A model generated the notes under the pieces. That model was not told the DNA's origin. It did no database searches and was given only the letters and a program-made list of their open reading frames with translations. From NCBI RefSeq assembly GCF_013408525.1, contig NZ_JACBZM010000001.1, forward strand, positions 744,001-808,000: DNA of 64,000 nt, given 5' to 3'. This document shows, piece by piece, positions 1-7,847 of the stretch. The stretch's first letter is position 1; each line of letters opens with the position of its first letter. Both the position numbers and the translations under genes were made by a program. Source of the stretch: Nocardioides aromaticivorans (GTDB lineage Bacteria; Actinomycetota; Actinomycetes; Propionibacteriales; Nocardioidaceae).

Positions 1-222
1 GCCTTCGCGAGCGACGACTACGTGGCCGTGCAGTCCCTCGTCGCCGCGGGGCTGGGCGTCACCGTGCTGCCCGGGCTCGCGCTGCGCGCCCACCAGCACC
101 GGGGCGTCGCCACCCGGCGACTCGCGGCGCACCGCCGGATCCAGCTCTCGACGTACGGCGCTCCCCCGCGTCCCGCGGCCGTCGACGCGGTGGCCGCGGC
201 GCTCACCGAGGTGGCCGGCTGA
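1..222 (+). CDS. LysR-family transcriptional regulator, C-terminal part (5' end outside window)
   Basis: The reading frame is open from the first base and ends at TGA 220-222, giving the last 73 residues of a protein. The segment GLGVTVLPGLA is typical of the substrate-binding domain of LysR-type regulators, where a glycine-rich turn precedes a strand called 'lP' in the family. It is followed by a conserved-looking arginine-rich strand and a final helix. The helix-turn-helix and most of the effector domain lie outside the window, so target and effector cannot be stated. The assignment rests on this short segment only; another periplasmic-binding-like protein is possible. Confidence 0.6.
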   Translation, partial: AFASDDYVAVQSLVAAGLGVTVLPGLALRAHQHRGVATRRLAAHRRIQLSTYGAPPRPAAVDAVAAALTEVAG

Positions 223-232
223 TCGGTGCCGG

Positions 233-736
233 TCAGCCCAGGCGGACGGCCTCGATCTCCCGGCGCTTCGCGAGCCGGTGGGCCCGGCGGATCTCCGCCT
301 CGCGCATCCGCCGGCGGTCGTCGTCGGTCTCGGGCTCGAGCGCCGGGACCGGACGCGCGGCACCGGCGCCGTCGATGGCGACGAAGACGAAGTACGCCGA
401 GCCGACGTGCCGCAGCTCGGTCGTCGCGTCCCACGGCTGGGTCTCGATCCGCACGCCGATCTCCATCGACGAGCTGCCCACCCAGTTGATCTGGCCGAAG
501 GTGCGCACGATGTCGCCGACGCGCACCGGCTCGAGGAAGGCCATCTCGTCCAGCGCGGCCGTGACGGCGGGGCCACCGCTGTGCCGCTGCGCCACGACAC
601 CGGCGGTGGAGTCGGCCAGCTTGAGCACCTCGCCGCCGTGGATGTTGCCCAGGAGGTTGGCCTGCGCACGCGACGACACGGTCGCCAGCTCGATCCGGGA
701 GTACGACGGCGTGCGTGCCGCAACGATCTCGCTCAC
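233..736 (-). CDS. Acyl-CoA thioesterase, hotdog fold (ACOT/YciA type)
   Basis: A 167-residue protein that should hydrolyse acyl-CoA to free acid and CoA in the cytoplasm. The segment NLLGNIHGGEVLKLAD carries the N-x-x-G-x-x-HGG pattern of the YciA/BACH hotdog thioesterases, with the conserved Asp a few residues on. V-G-D-I-V near residue 77 is the usual second strand. The C-terminus from about residue 135 is charged and probably helical. I chose GTG 736 rather than TTG 742 because a -10-like TACCGT (743-748, minus strand) lies 6 nt upstream, which suits a leaderless start. The gene is divergent from the LCP gene and their -10 hexamers overlap. The natural acyl chain length cannot be read from sequence. 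Confidence 0.85.
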   Translation of the reverse strand: MSEIVAARTPSYSRIELATVSSRAQANLLGNIHGGEVLKLADSTAGVVAQRHSGGPAVTAALDEMAFLEPVRVGDIVRTFGQINWVGSSSMEIGVRIETQPWDATTELRHVGSAYFVFVAIDGAGAARPVPALEPETDDDRRRMREAEIRRAHRLAKRREIEAVRLG

Positions 737-742
737 GGCCAA

Positions 743-752
743 ACGGTAGCGT
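743..752. promoter_or_regulatory. Overlapping divergent -10 elements for two leaderless genes
   Basis: On the plus strand TAGCGT (747-752) stands 7 nt before ATG 760. On the minus strand TACCGT (748-743) stands 6 nt before GTG 736. The two hexamers share two base pairs, so polymerase could probably open only one direction at a time. No convincing -35 element was seen for either. The call is by pattern only. Confidence 0.55.
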
Positions 753-759
753 CACGGGC

Positions 760-1959
760 ATGGCGGGGCGCGGCAATGGCAACGGGGACGACGGTGACTT
801 CGACTGGATGTACGGGTCGGGAAACGAGAAGGGCGTCCCGCGACCCGAGCGGGGCGGGGACGACCCCGAGCCGACGCGACGCATCCCCGTGCAGCCCCGC
901 CCGGGCGCGTCACCCCCGCGGATGCCCGACCGGCTGCCGCCGGCCGAGCAGTACGGCGCCACGCCCGAGCCGGCCGGCCGGCCGCCGGCGCCGCCGTGGT
1001 CGCCGCGCAGGAGCCGGTGGAAGCGGCCCGGGACCTGGGTCAGGCTGGTGCTCCTGCTGCTGGTGCTGTGGCTGGTGTTCCTCGTGGCGGTCCCGCTCTT
1101 CACGTGGAGCAAGGTCGACAAGGTCGCCTACGAGCCGTCGGGCGAGCGTCCCTCCGAGCAGCCCGGAACGACCTACCTCCTCGTGGGCAGCGACTCGCGG
1201 GCCGGCCTGTCCAAGGCGGAGCGCCGCAGGCTCCACACCGGCAACGAGACCAGCGAGCTGACCGACACGATCATGCTCCTCCACACCGGCGAGGGTCCGA
1301 CGACGCTGGTCTCGATCCCGCGCGACTCGCCCCTCGACATCCCGGGCCACGGGGTGTCGAAGGTCAACTCGGCGTTCAGCAAGGGCGGCACCCCGCTCCT
1401 CGTGCAGACCCTGGAGAAGGCCACCGGCGTCCGGATCGACGGCTACGTCGAGATCGGCTTCGGCGGGCTGGTCGGTGTCGTCGACGCGGTCGGCGGGATC
1501 GAGGTGTGCCCGAAGAAGCGCATCCGCGACAAGCCGTCGGGCCTCAACATCAAGAAGGGCTGCCAGGAGGTCGACGGCGCGACGGCGCTCGCCTACGCCC
1601 GCGCCCGCAAGTACAGCCCGATCTCCGACCTGGCCCGGGTGCAGCAGCAGCGCGAGGTCGTGGCCGCCGTCGGCAAGAAGGTGCTCTCGCCCTGGTCCGT
1701 GGTCAACCCCGTGCGCTACTGGAAGCTCAACGCGGCCGTGCCCGACTTCTTCCGGTTCGGCGAGGGCATGGGCCCCTACGACGCCTCGCAGTGGGCGCTC
1801 GCGATGACCGACGCCCCGAAGTCCTGCACGGTGCCGCTCGCCAGCGCCGACGCCACGTGGGACACCAAGCGCGCGCGCAAGCTCTTCGACACCCTTGCCG
1901 AGGACCGCACCGACGACATCACCGCCGACCTGTGCACGGCCACCGGGCTCGCCCCGTGA
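760..1959 (+). CDS. LytR-CpsA-Psr (LCP) family cell-wall glycopolymer ligase
   Basis: A 399-residue membrane-anchored protein. Residues 1-90 are a Gly/Pro/charged cytoplasmic tail, a transmembrane segment follows at about 93-115, and the extracellular LCP domain starts near residue 135 with YLLVGSDSR. Family hallmarks are present: IPRDS near 186, and an arginine/aspartate cluster in SDLARVQQQR near 295, which in known LCP enzymes bind the pyrophosphate of the polyprenyl-linked substrate. LCP enzymes transfer glycopolymers such as arabinogalactan or teichoic acid onto peptidoglycan; which polymer is used here is unknown. ATG 760 is preferred over upstream in-frame starts because TAGCGT lies 7 nt before it. 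There is no C-terminal LytR_C domain. Confidence 0.9.
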   Translation: MAGRGNGNGDDGDFDWMYGSGNEKGVPRPERGGDDPEPTRRIPVQPRPGASPPRMPDRLPPAEQYGATPEPAGRPPAPPWSPRRSRWKRPGTWVRLVLLLLVLWLVFLVAVPLFTWSKVDKVAYEPSGERPSEQPGTTYLLVGSDSRAGLSKAERRRLHTGNETSELTDTIMLLHTGEGPTTLVSIPRDSPLDIPGHGVSKVNSAFSKGGTPLLVQTLEKATGVRIDGYVEIGFGGLVGVVDAVGGIEVCPKKRIRDKPSGLNIKKGCQEVDGATALAYARARKYSPISDLARVQQQREVVAAVGKKVLSPWSVVNPVRYWKLNAAVPDFFRFGEGMGPYDASQWALAMTDAPKSCTVPLASADATWDTKRARKLFDTLAEDRTDDITADLCTATGLAP

Positions 1960-1995
1960 GCCGACACCTCCTCACCACCGCAACGAAGGACTGAC

Positions 1996-2859
1996 GTGTA
2001 CGAGACCCTGACCTGGGAGGTCGACGCCGACGGCGTGGCCACCCTGACCCTGAGCCGACCCGACGCCCTCAACGCGTTCGACCTGACGATGGCCCGCGAG
2101 CTCGAGCAGGTCTTCCTCACCGACGCCCGCGACGACGCGGTGCGCGCCGTCGTGGTCACCGGCGAGGGCCGGGCGTTCTGCGCGGGGATGGACCTGAGCG
2201 CCGAGGGCAACGTCTTCGGGCTCGACGAGACGCTCTCGCCGACCCCCGAGGAGTTCCGGGCGTCGTACGACGCCGAGCCGTTCGCCTCCGGCGTGCGCGA
2301 CACCGGCGGCAAGGTCACGCTGGCGATCCACGCGCTCCCCAAGCCCGTGATCGCGGCGATCAACGGTCCGGCGGTCGGCATCGGGGCCACGATGACCCTG
2401 GCCATGGACATCCGGCTGGCCTCGGAGAAGGCCCGGATCGGCTTCGTCTTCGGCCGCCTCGGGATCGTGCCGGAGGCCTGCTCGAGCTGGTTCCTGCCGC
2501 GGATCGTCGGCATCCAGCAGGCCCTGGAGTGGGTCTACTCCGCCGACATCCTCACCGCGGAGCAGGCGCTCGCCGGACGGCTGGTGCGCAGCCTGCACGC
2601 GCCGGAGGACCTGCTGCCGGCGGCGCAGGAGCTGGCCCGCTCGTTCGTGAAGGACCGCTCCCCCGTGGCGCTGGCCCTCGCGAAGCAGATGCTCTACCGC
2701 AACAGCGCGGCCGCCGAGCCGCTCGAGGCGCACCTGACCGACTCGCTGGCGATGTACTGGACGTCGATCGGGGACGGCAAGGAGGGCGTCGCGGCCTTCC
2801 TGGAGAAGCGGGCGCCCGCGTTCACCGGCAAGGCCTCCGCCCTGCCGCGCATCGTCTGA
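1996..2859 (+). CDS. Enoyl-CoA hydratase/isomerase (crotonase superfamily)
   Basis: A 287-residue crotonase that likely acts on the double bond or beta-carbon of acyl-CoA esters. The first oxyanion-hole segment is GRAFCAGMDL (about residues 58-67) and the second is INGPAVGIGA (about 122-131). PEA in GIVPEACSSW (about 156-165) supplies the glutamate that acts as general acid/base in hydratases. Start GTG 1996 has GAAGGA at 1985-1990. It follows the LCP gene by 36 nt and may be cotranscribed, although function does not link them. The family includes isomerases, lyases and hydrolases, so the exact reaction stays open. Confidence 0.88.
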   Translation: MYETLTWEVDADGVATLTLSRPDALNAFDLTMARELEQVFLTDARDDAVRAVVVTGEGRAFCAGMDLSAEGNVFGLDETLSPTPEEFRASYDAEPFASGVRDTGGKVTLAIHALPKPVIAAINGPAVGIGATMTLAMDIRLASEKARIGFVFGRLGIVPEACSSWFLPRIVGIQQALEWVYSADILTAEQALAGRLVRSLHAPEDLLPAAQELARSFVKDRSPVALALAKQMLYRNSAAAEPLEAHLTDSLAMYWTSIGDGKEGVAAFLEKRAPAFTGKASALPRIV

Positions 2860-2898
2860 CGGCCCGTTCGGGCGATGTGGGCGGTGTGGGCCTCGGGC

Positions 2899-3042
2899 TC
2901 ACATCGCCATGAACAGGATCTCCTCGCGGGAGTACTCCCGGCCGGGGTGCTCGGCCGCGAGGTGCTCCTGGGCCTTCTCGACCAGCTCGTCGTCGGTCTC
3001 GCCGCGCAGCGTGACGGAGCAGGGGCAACGCAGGGTGGGCAT
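2899..3042 (-). CDS. Small DUF1059-like protein (47 aa)
   Basis: A 47-residue protein. It opens with RCPCSVTLRGETDDEL, and a helix with QEHLAAEH follows. The order (Cys-containing strand, 'GETDDE' turn, helix with a His-containing end) matches DUF1059 small proteins, whose role is unknown. ATG 3042 has GGGAGGT immediately upstream on the minus strand, which fixes this start against a longer reading frame that would run through the terminator hairpin at 3092-3119. Convergent with the crotonase gene. Confidence 0.7.
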   Translation of the reverse strand: MPTLRCPCSVTLRGETDDELVEKAQEHLAAEHPGREYSREEILFMAM

Positions 3043-3091
3043 CGGTACCTCCCGGGGTCGGTGTGGGATCCACTGTAGTGGCCGAAAACGA

Positions 3092-3119
3092 CCTCCGGCC
3101 GCCCGTGGGCGGCCGGAGG
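3092..3119 (-). terminator. Strong hairpin with T-rich tail, terminator of the LPXTG/sortase operon
   Basis: Two perfect 13-bp arms (3092-3104 and 3107-3119) are separated by GT, giving a very GC-rich stem. Read on the minus strand the stem is followed by TCGTTTTCGG. It lies 22 nt beyond the stop codon of the LPXTG gene at 3141-3716 and before the DUF1059-like gene, so it most likely ends transcription of the surface-protein operon. Confidence 0.75.
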
Positions 3120-3140
3120 ATGGATCAGGGGTGCAGCAGG

Positions 3141-3716
3141 TCAGGCGGGGACGCCCTGCTGGCGACGCCGGCCGTAGCCGACCCCGCCGACGCCGGCGCC
3201 GACGAGGGCGGTGCCGAGCAGCAGCCACATCACGTTCGGGCCACCGGTGTTGGGCAGGTTGCCGTTGTCGTCGTCGTCACCGCCGGGTCCGGCACCGAGG
3301 CGGAAGGCCGTGGTGTCGTCGGACGGGAGGAAGAGCTCGGTGTTGTCCGGCGTCAGCGCCGCGGTCGCGATGTACTTGCCGCGCGGCAGCGAGGGGCCGG
3401 TGACCGGGACGGCGTCGTCGACGAAGTGCACCGTCGTGGTGAACAGCGGGGCCGAGGCCACGGCACGCGCACCGCGCGCGGTGCCGGACGCGGCGAGGAT
3501 CTTGACCTCGATGTCGCCCTCGGGCGGCGTCGGGTAGTTGGCGCTCGCGCTCACCTCGAGCTCGACGGGCTTGCCGATCTCGGCGTCGACGACGACGATC
3601 AGCGTCTCCGTCGGGATCTGCATCCCGCTGTATCCGTCGTCAGCAGTGGCGGAGCCCACGGGCGTCACGACGACCGCAGCCGACAGTGCGGCGAGCGCAG
3701 CGATCTTCCTCAGCAC
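3141..3716 (-). CDS. LPXTG-anchored secreted surface protein (paralogue A)
   Basis: A 191-residue exported protein. Residues 1-26 form a signal peptide ending near ATADD. The middle is a beta-rich domain of about 120 residues with no enzyme motif I recognise. The C-terminus is a textbook sorting signal: acidic linker GGDDDDNGN, LPNTG at 154-158, a hydrophobic stretch, then RRRQQ. Start GTG 3716 has AGGAGGAA upstream. It lies 82 nt downstream of a class E sortase and is paralogous to the LPXTG protein at 4711-5268: same length, same architecture and nearly the same sorting motif. The function of the exposed domain is unknown; adhesion or a structural role is only a guess. Confidence 0.85.
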   Translation of the reverse strand: MLRKIAALAALSAAVVVTPVGSATADDGYSGMQIPTETLIVVVDAEIGKPVELEVSASANYPTPPEGDIEVKILAASGTARGARAVASAPLFTTTVHFVDDAVPVTGPSLPRGKYIATAALTPDNTELFLPSDDTTAFRLGAGPGGDDDDNGNLPNTGGPNVMWLLLGTALVGAGVGGVGYGRRRQQGVPA

Positions 3717-3798
3717 AACTTCCTCCTACAGCCAGTCCCCATGCAACGACCCGGCTCGTCTCTGGGACGGGAAGTGCGTTGCACATGATCCTAGTGGG

Positions 3799-4599
3799 TC
3801 AGGACGCGTTCGTGGGAACAGACTCCACCAAGTGGCCGAATGCGACGGACCGGTTGTCGGTGTGGAAGATCTCCGAACAGGTCAGCAACGTGATGATGTG
3901 GGTGTTCGGATCGCCGTCGATCGTGTCCGGCGGCTGGGTGCCGCCGTCGGGGTTGACGGGCTTCGGGTCCAGGACCCAGGTCTTCGTGAACGGGATGATC
4001 AGGTCCTCGCCACCGCTGTCCAGGACATAGGTGTACGTCGCCGCGCGGGTCATCACGAAGATCTCGTCGCCCGGCTCGAGCTTCGGGAAGTCGGCGAAGG
4101 GCTCACCGTGGGTGACCCGGTGGCCGGCCAGCACGTAGTTGCCCTCCGCGCCGGCGTCCGCGGTGTTCTCCATGTGGCCGACGCCGGCAGCCAGGACCTC
4201 GTCGGAGGACCCTTCGAGCACGGGCACCTCGTAGTCCTTGCCGAAGCGCGGGATGACCAGGATGGCGCTGGCGTTGCCGAAGTCGGTGCGTACGACGTCC
4301 TGTCCGTCGGCCCAGCCGTCGCGCAGCGAGATGGCCACCTGGCCCTGGCGGCGCTCGGACACCCAGTTGGTGCCCCAGAACTGCCAGGCCACCCACGCAA
4401 GCACGGCGAGGCCGGCGGCGATCAGGCCGCAGCCGAGCCAGAACGAGACACGTCGTCCGGTCGACACCGGAGGCTTCGCGGTGGTGCTGCCCGACCCGTT
4501 GCCGGGGCGTTGACGGCGCCGGCGGACGCGGACCGTGCCCTCGCCCTCATCGCTCGTGGCGCCCTCGTCGGGTCCGTCAGGTGCGTCGACCTGCGACAT
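3799..4599 (-). CDS. Class E sortase (membrane transpeptidase)
   Basis: A 266-residue sortase. Residues 1-50 are a charged cytoplasmic tail, and one transmembrane helix lies at about 52-74. The extracellular sortase domain has the catalytic triad His160 (VLAGHR), Cys241 (LLTCSE) and Arg250 (DNRSVAFG). The His-to-Cys spacing and the TLLTC motif fit the class E group of actinobacteria. It should cleave LPXTG-like signals and join the protein to peptidoglycan. Start ATG 4599 has GGAGGAGG upstream. It sits between two LPXTG proteins on the same strand, which are the obvious substrates. Confidence 0.92.
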   Translation of the reverse strand: MSQVDAPDGPDEGATSDEGEGTVRVRRRRQRPGNGSGSTTAKPPVSTGRRVSFWLGCGLIAAGLAVLAWVAWQFWGTNWVSERRQGQVAISLRDGWADGQDVVRTDFGNASAILVIPRFGKDYEVPVLEGSSDEVLAAGVGHMENTADAGAEGNYVLAGHRVTHGEPFADFPKLEPGDEIFVMTRAATYTYVLDSGGEDLIIPFTKTWVLDPKPVNPDGGTQPPDTIDGDPNTHIITLLTCSEIFHTDNRSVAFGHLVESVPTNAS

Positions 4600-4685
4600 G
4601 GGTGTCCCTCCTCCAGCGGCCCCACTGACCGCTCCCGCTCATCCAACGCCATGGCGGCGCAAGCGTCACGCGAACGGCCGAACCA

Positions 4686-4703
4686 CGGGACGCCTCCGTC
4701 CCG
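4686..4703 (-). terminator. Short hairpin just after the upstream LPXTG gene
   Basis: Arms of 7 bp (CGGGACG, 4686-4692; CGTCCCG, 4697-4703) flank a 4-nt loop. It begins 7 nt past the stop at 4711 and lies before the sortase start at 4599. There is no T tract. It may be a weak terminator or attenuator that lowers sortase expression relative to the first surface protein. Confidence 0.4.
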
Positions 4704-4710
4704 CGGAGCG

Positions 4711-5268
4711 TCAGGCGAGCGCCCGGGGGCGCCGGCTGCCGCCGGCGAGGCCGCCGCCCGCGACGACCAGCCCGAGGCCGGCCAGCAGGATCCACAGGTG
4801 CGGACCACCGGTGTTGGGCAGCGTGCCGTTGTCGTCGTCCTCACCGCCGGTGCCACCGCCTCCGACCCGGAAGCCGACGGCGTTGCGGCAGCCCGTGAGC
4901 TGTCCGTCGTCGGGCGTGAACGCCATGGTGACGCGGTAGCGACCGCGCGGGAGCACCGGGCCGAGGACCTCGATCGGGCTGCCTTCGTAGCGCACCGTCT
5001 TGGTCCACACGACGCCCCGGGCCGCGGCGCGCGCGGCCTGGCGGGCGCTGGCCGTGGAGATCGTCAGCTTCACCGTGCCGACCTCGGCCACGTTCGAGTT
5101 GGACGCGACCTCGATGACGAGGTGCACCCGCTTCCCGACGGCGACGTGCGGCACGTTGATGTTGCAGCTCGTCGGGAACGTGGGCGTGTAGGTGTCGTCG
5201 GCGACCGCGCGCCCTCCCGGCACGAGCAGCGCTCCGACAATGGCAAGTGCGGTGAGCAATCGACGCAT
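4711..5268 (-). CDS. LPXTG-anchored secreted surface protein (paralogue B)
   Basis: A 185-residue exported protein with a signal peptide at residues 1-24 (MRRLLTALAIVGALL then an AVA-D-type cleavage site), a beta-rich domain and a sorting signal. LPNTG is at 150-154, preceded by GGEDDDNGT and followed by a hydrophobic helix and SRRPR. Two cysteines (in TSCNIN and TGCRN) are present here but absent from the paralogue and could form a disulfide. I chose ATG 5268 because GGAGAT lies about 10 nt upstream, while the earlier in-frame ATG 5286 has no ribosome site. It is the first gene of the surface-protein/sortase cluster. Role unknown. Confidence 0.85.
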   Translation of the reverse strand: MRRLLTALAIVGALLVPGGRAVADDTYTPTFPTSCNINVPHVAVGKRVHLVIEVASNSNVAEVGTVKLTISTASARQAARAAARGVVWTKTVRYEGSPIEVLGPVLPRGRYRVTMAFTPDDGQLTGCRNAVGFRVGGGGTGGEDDDNGTLPNTGGPHLWILLAGLGLVVAGGGLAGGSRRPRALA

Positions 5269-5418
5269 CTGGCCCCATCTCCCCATAGGTGAACACCGGC
5301 ATCGGAACCGCTCCCCGAGCGGGGCGGACAGGTGTGTTCGATGATTAAACCGGAAGCGGCGCAGAGAGTTACGTCACGCACCACGGAAATCTTCTCGGAT
5401 GCGATATTTCGGCGCGCG

Positions 5419-5450
5419 GAGGCGGCTCCGGATGTGCAAGGAGCCGCCTC
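5419..5450 (-). terminator. Inverted repeat after acyl-CoA dehydrogenase gene
   Basis: Arms of 11 bp (5419-5429 and 5440-5450) flank a 10-nt loop, and the stem is all but one pair GC or strong. It starts 12 nt past the stop codon of the acyl-CoA dehydrogenase on the minus strand and is followed by an A/T patch (GAAATATC). The rest of the 5269-5461 gap is AT-richer and presumably holds the promoter of the surface-protein cluster. Confidence 0.6.
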
Positions 5451-5461
5451 GCGCGAACCGG

Positions 5462-6631
5462 TCAGAGCTCGCTCTGGACCCCCGCGAGGAGCTGGCGGGC
5501 CATGACGATGCGCTGCACCTGGTTGGTGCCCTCGTAGATCTGGGTGATCTTCGCGTCGCGCATCATCCGCTCCACCGGGTAGTCGCGGGTGTAGCCGTAG
5601 CCGCCGAGCACCTGGACGGCGTTGGTGGTGACCTCCATCGCGACGTCGGACGCGAAGCACTTGGCCGCGGCGCCGAAGAAGGTGAGGTCGGAGTCGCCGC
5701 GCTCCGAGCGGCCGGCGGCGGCGTAGGTCAGCTGGCGGGCGGCCTCGACCTTCATGCCCATCTCGGCGAGCAGGAACTGCAGGCCCTGGAAGTCCGCGAT
5801 CGCCTTGCCGAACTGCTGGCGCTCCTTGGCGTAGCCGAGGGCGTAGTCGAGGGCGCCCTGGGCGACGCCGACGGCCTGGGCGGCGATCGTGATGCGGGTG
5901 TGGTCGAGGGTCTTCATGGCGTACTCGAAGCCCTTGCCCTCCTCGCCGATGATCCGGTCGCCGGGGATCCGGACATTGTCGAAGTAGACCTCGCGGGTGG
6001 GCGAGCCCTTGATGCCGAGCTTCTTCTCCGGGGCGCCGAAGGAGACGCCCGCGTCGGACTTCTCGACCACGAAGGCCGAGATGCCCCTGGTCCGGGCGTC
6101 GGGGTCGGTGGTCGCGAGGACGGTGTAGAACTCCGACTCCCCCGCGTTGGAGATCCAGCGCTTGGTGCCGTTGAGGATCCAGTCGTCGCCGTCGCGGACC
6201 GCACGGGTCTTCTGGTTGGCGGCGTCGGAGCCGGCGTCGGGCTCGGAGAGGCAGTACGAGAAGCCGCCCTCGCCGGCCGCGAGCTTGGTGAGGTACTTCT
6301 TCTTGATCTCCTCGCCACCGCCGATCATCACGGGCAGGGAGCCGAGCTTGTTGACGGCGGGGATGAGCGACGCGGACACGTCGGCCCGGGCGACCTCCTC
6401 GATGACGAGGACCGTGGCGAGCGCGTCGGCGCCGGCGCCGCCGTACTCCTCGGGCACGTGGGGCGCGTGGAAGTCCGCCGCCTGCAGGGCGTCGTGCGCC
6501 TCCTGCGGGTAGCGGGCCTCCTCGTCGACCGCGGCGGCGAAGGGCGCGACCTTGGCGTCGCAGATCGCGCGCACGGCCTCGCGGATGGCCTGGTGCTCCT
6601 CGGAGAGGGCGTACATCGGGTAGTCGCTCAC
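5462..6631 (-). CDS. Acyl-CoA dehydrogenase (FAD-dependent)
   Basis: A 389-residue enzyme that should oxidise acyl-CoA to trans-2-enoyl-CoA and pass electrons to [12 protein letters not shown] (about residues 133-141) is the first ACAD signature that contacts FAD and substrate. The C-terminal signature [20 protein letters not shown] is followed by IYEGTNQVQ, whose Glu is the catalytic base position of short/medium-chain enzymes. Start GTG 6631 has AGGAG 10 nt upstream; a longer reading frame to ATG 6673 would cross the operator-like site. A divergent TetR gene lies 80 bp away and is the likely regulator. Chain-length preference cannot be read off. Confidence 0.92.
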   Translation of the reverse strand: MSDYPMYALSEEHQAIREAVRAICDAKVAPFAAAVDEEARYPQEAHDALQAADFHAPHVPEEYGGAGADALATVLVIEEVARADVSASLIPAVNKLGSLPVMIGGGEEIKKKYLTKLAAGEGGFSYCLSEPDAGSDAANQKTRAVRDGDDWILNGTKRWISNAGESEFYTVLATTDPDARTRGISAFVVEKSDAGVSFGAPEKKLGIKGSPTREVYFDNVRIPGDRIIGEEGKGFEYAMKTLDHTRITIAAQAVGVAQGALDYALGYAKERQQFGKAIADFQGLQFLLAEMGMKVEAARQLTYAAAGRSERGDSDLTFFGAAAKCFASDVAMEVTTNAVQVLGGYGYTRDYPVERMMRDAKITQIYEGTNQVQRIVMARQLLAGVQSEL

Positions 6632-6660
6632 GCGTGGCTCCTGTGCTCGGGCTCGAACGG

Positions 6661-6677
6661 TACTCAGTATCATAGTA
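6661..6677. promoter_or_regulatory. Operator-like inverted repeat between acyl-CoA dehydrogenase and tetR
   Basis: The 17-bp site TACTCAGTATCATAGTA has outer arms TACT/AGTA, and it contains the perfect 9-bp palindrome TACTCAGTA at 6661-6669. It sits 30 bp from the dehydrogenase start and 23 bp from the tetR -10 element. Spacing and symmetry suit a TetR dimer site, so autorepression and control of the dehydrogenase are inferred. Confidence 0.5.
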
Positions 6678-6699
6678 GCGAGACTCCGTTCCGTCGAGC

Positions 6700-6705
6700 T
6701 AGCCT
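6700..6705 (+). promoter_or_regulatory. -10 element of leaderless tetR gene
   Basis: TAGCCT stands 6 nt before GTG 6712 and no ribosome-binding sequence intervenes, the pattern repeated for many genes in this window. Confidence 0.5.
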
Positions 6706-6711
6706 GAGCCG

Positions 6712-7401
6712 GTGCCCACCCCCACCCGCGAGCGCCTCGTCGCCGCCGCCTTCGAGCTCTTCGAGGCCCAGGGGTACGACGCCACGACCGTCGACGACAT
6801 CGCGGCCCGGGCCGGCACCGGGCGGAGCACCTTCTTCCGGCACTTCCGCGGCAAGGAGGAGGTCGTGCTCCCCGACCACGAGGCGCTGCTCGGCCGCCTC
6901 GCCGACCGGCTCGCGGTGGCCTCGCCCGGCAGCGCCGGGACCGCCCTGCGCGAGGCGGCCGGCATGGTGCTCAGCCACTACCTCGCCGAGGGCGGGACCG
7001 CCCGCGCCCGCTACCGGCTCTCCAGCAGCGTCCCGGCCATCCGGGACCGGGAGACGGCGAGCGTGCAGCGCTACGTCCGGCTCTTCTCGCAGCACATCCA
7101 CGGCTGGCTGGACCAGGAGCCCGACGGCCCGCTGCGCGCCGAGCTGGTCGCCTCCTCGGTCGTGATCGCCCACAACCACGTGCTGCGGCGGTGGGTGCGC
7201 GGCGAGACCGACGACCCCCGCGGCGAGCTCGACGACGCGCTGACGCTCGCCCTGCGGCTGCTGCGCGACCCCGGGGCCCCCGACCAGCCGACGATCGTCA
7301 TCACCGGCGGGGTCGACGACGTCGACGACGTCGTACGACGGGTCCGCGAGGCGCTCGCGCCGGGGAAGAACCGCGGCCGTCCGGGTATTGCACCTACATG
7401 A
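6712..7401 (+). CDS. TetR-family transcriptional regulator
   Basis: A 229-residue regulator. Residues 1-50 are a TetR helix-turn-helix: [21 protein letters not shown] is split across the turn and recognition helix, with the following GKEE typical of the family. The rest is the helical ligand domain, and the C-terminal 40 residues are Asp/Val/Arg-rich and probably variable. It is divergent from the acyl-CoA dehydrogenase, so an acyl-CoA ligand is likely by analogy with other TetR regulators of fatty-acid degradation. The stop overlaps the start of the next gene in ATGA, suggesting translational coupling. Confidence 0.88.
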   Translation: MPTPTRERLVAAAFELFEAQGYDATTVDDIAARAGTGRSTFFRHFRGKEEVVLPDHEALLGRLADRLAVASPGSAGTALREAAGMVLSHYLAEGGTARARYRLSSSVPAIRDRETASVQRYVRLFSQHIHGWLDQEPDGPLRAELVASSVVIAHNHVLRRWVRGETDDPRGELDDALTLALRLLRDPGAPDQPTIVITGGVDDVDDVVRRVREALAPGKNRGRPGIAPT

Positions 7402-7847
7402 CCTCGGCACCCGCCCACCTGTCCCACGACGCCATCGACCTCATGCTCGACGACTGCGAGACCTGGGCGGTGGTCGGCCTGTCCGCCAACACCCGCCGGA
7501 CGGCGTACGCGATCGCGCAGGTGCTGCAGGCCCACGGCAAGCGGATCGTGCCCATCCACCCCGTGTTCGGCACGCCCGACGGACCGGAGGAGGTGCTCGG
7601 CGAGCGCGGCTACGCGACGCTGGCCGACGTGCCCTTCCCGGTCGACGTGGTCGACGTGTTCCGGCGCTCGGAGGAGGCCGGGCAGTTCGCCGACCAGGCG
7701 GTGGCGATCGGTGCGCGCGGCGTGTGGTTCCAGGTGGGCGTGGTCGACGAGGCGGCCTTCGAGCGGACCCGTGCCGCCGGGGTGGCGATGGTGATGGACA
7801 CCTGCCCGAAGATCGAGTGGGTCAACCGGTCCGTACGCCGCGCCTGA
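7398..7847 (+). CDS. CoA-binding domain protein (YccU type)
   Basis: A 149-residue single-domain protein with the Rossmann-like CoA_binding fold: WAVVGLSANTRRTAYAIA is the nucleotide loop, and IPIHP-like IVPIHPVFG and VVDVFRR follow in the family order. GVWFQVGVVDEAA near 105-117 and DTCPKIEW near the end match YccU-like proteins, which bind CoA but have no established reaction. ATG 7398 overlaps the TGA of tetR. Its last 26 nt overlap the convergent membrane-protein gene on the other strand. Confidence 0.85.
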   Translation: MTSAPAHLSHDAIDLMLDDCETWAVVGLSANTRRTAYAIAQVLQAHGKRIVPIHPVFGTPDGPEEVLGERGYATLADVPFPVDVVDVFRRSEEAGQFADQAVAIGARGVWFQVGVVDEAAFERTRAAGVAMVMDTCPKIEWVNRSVRRA

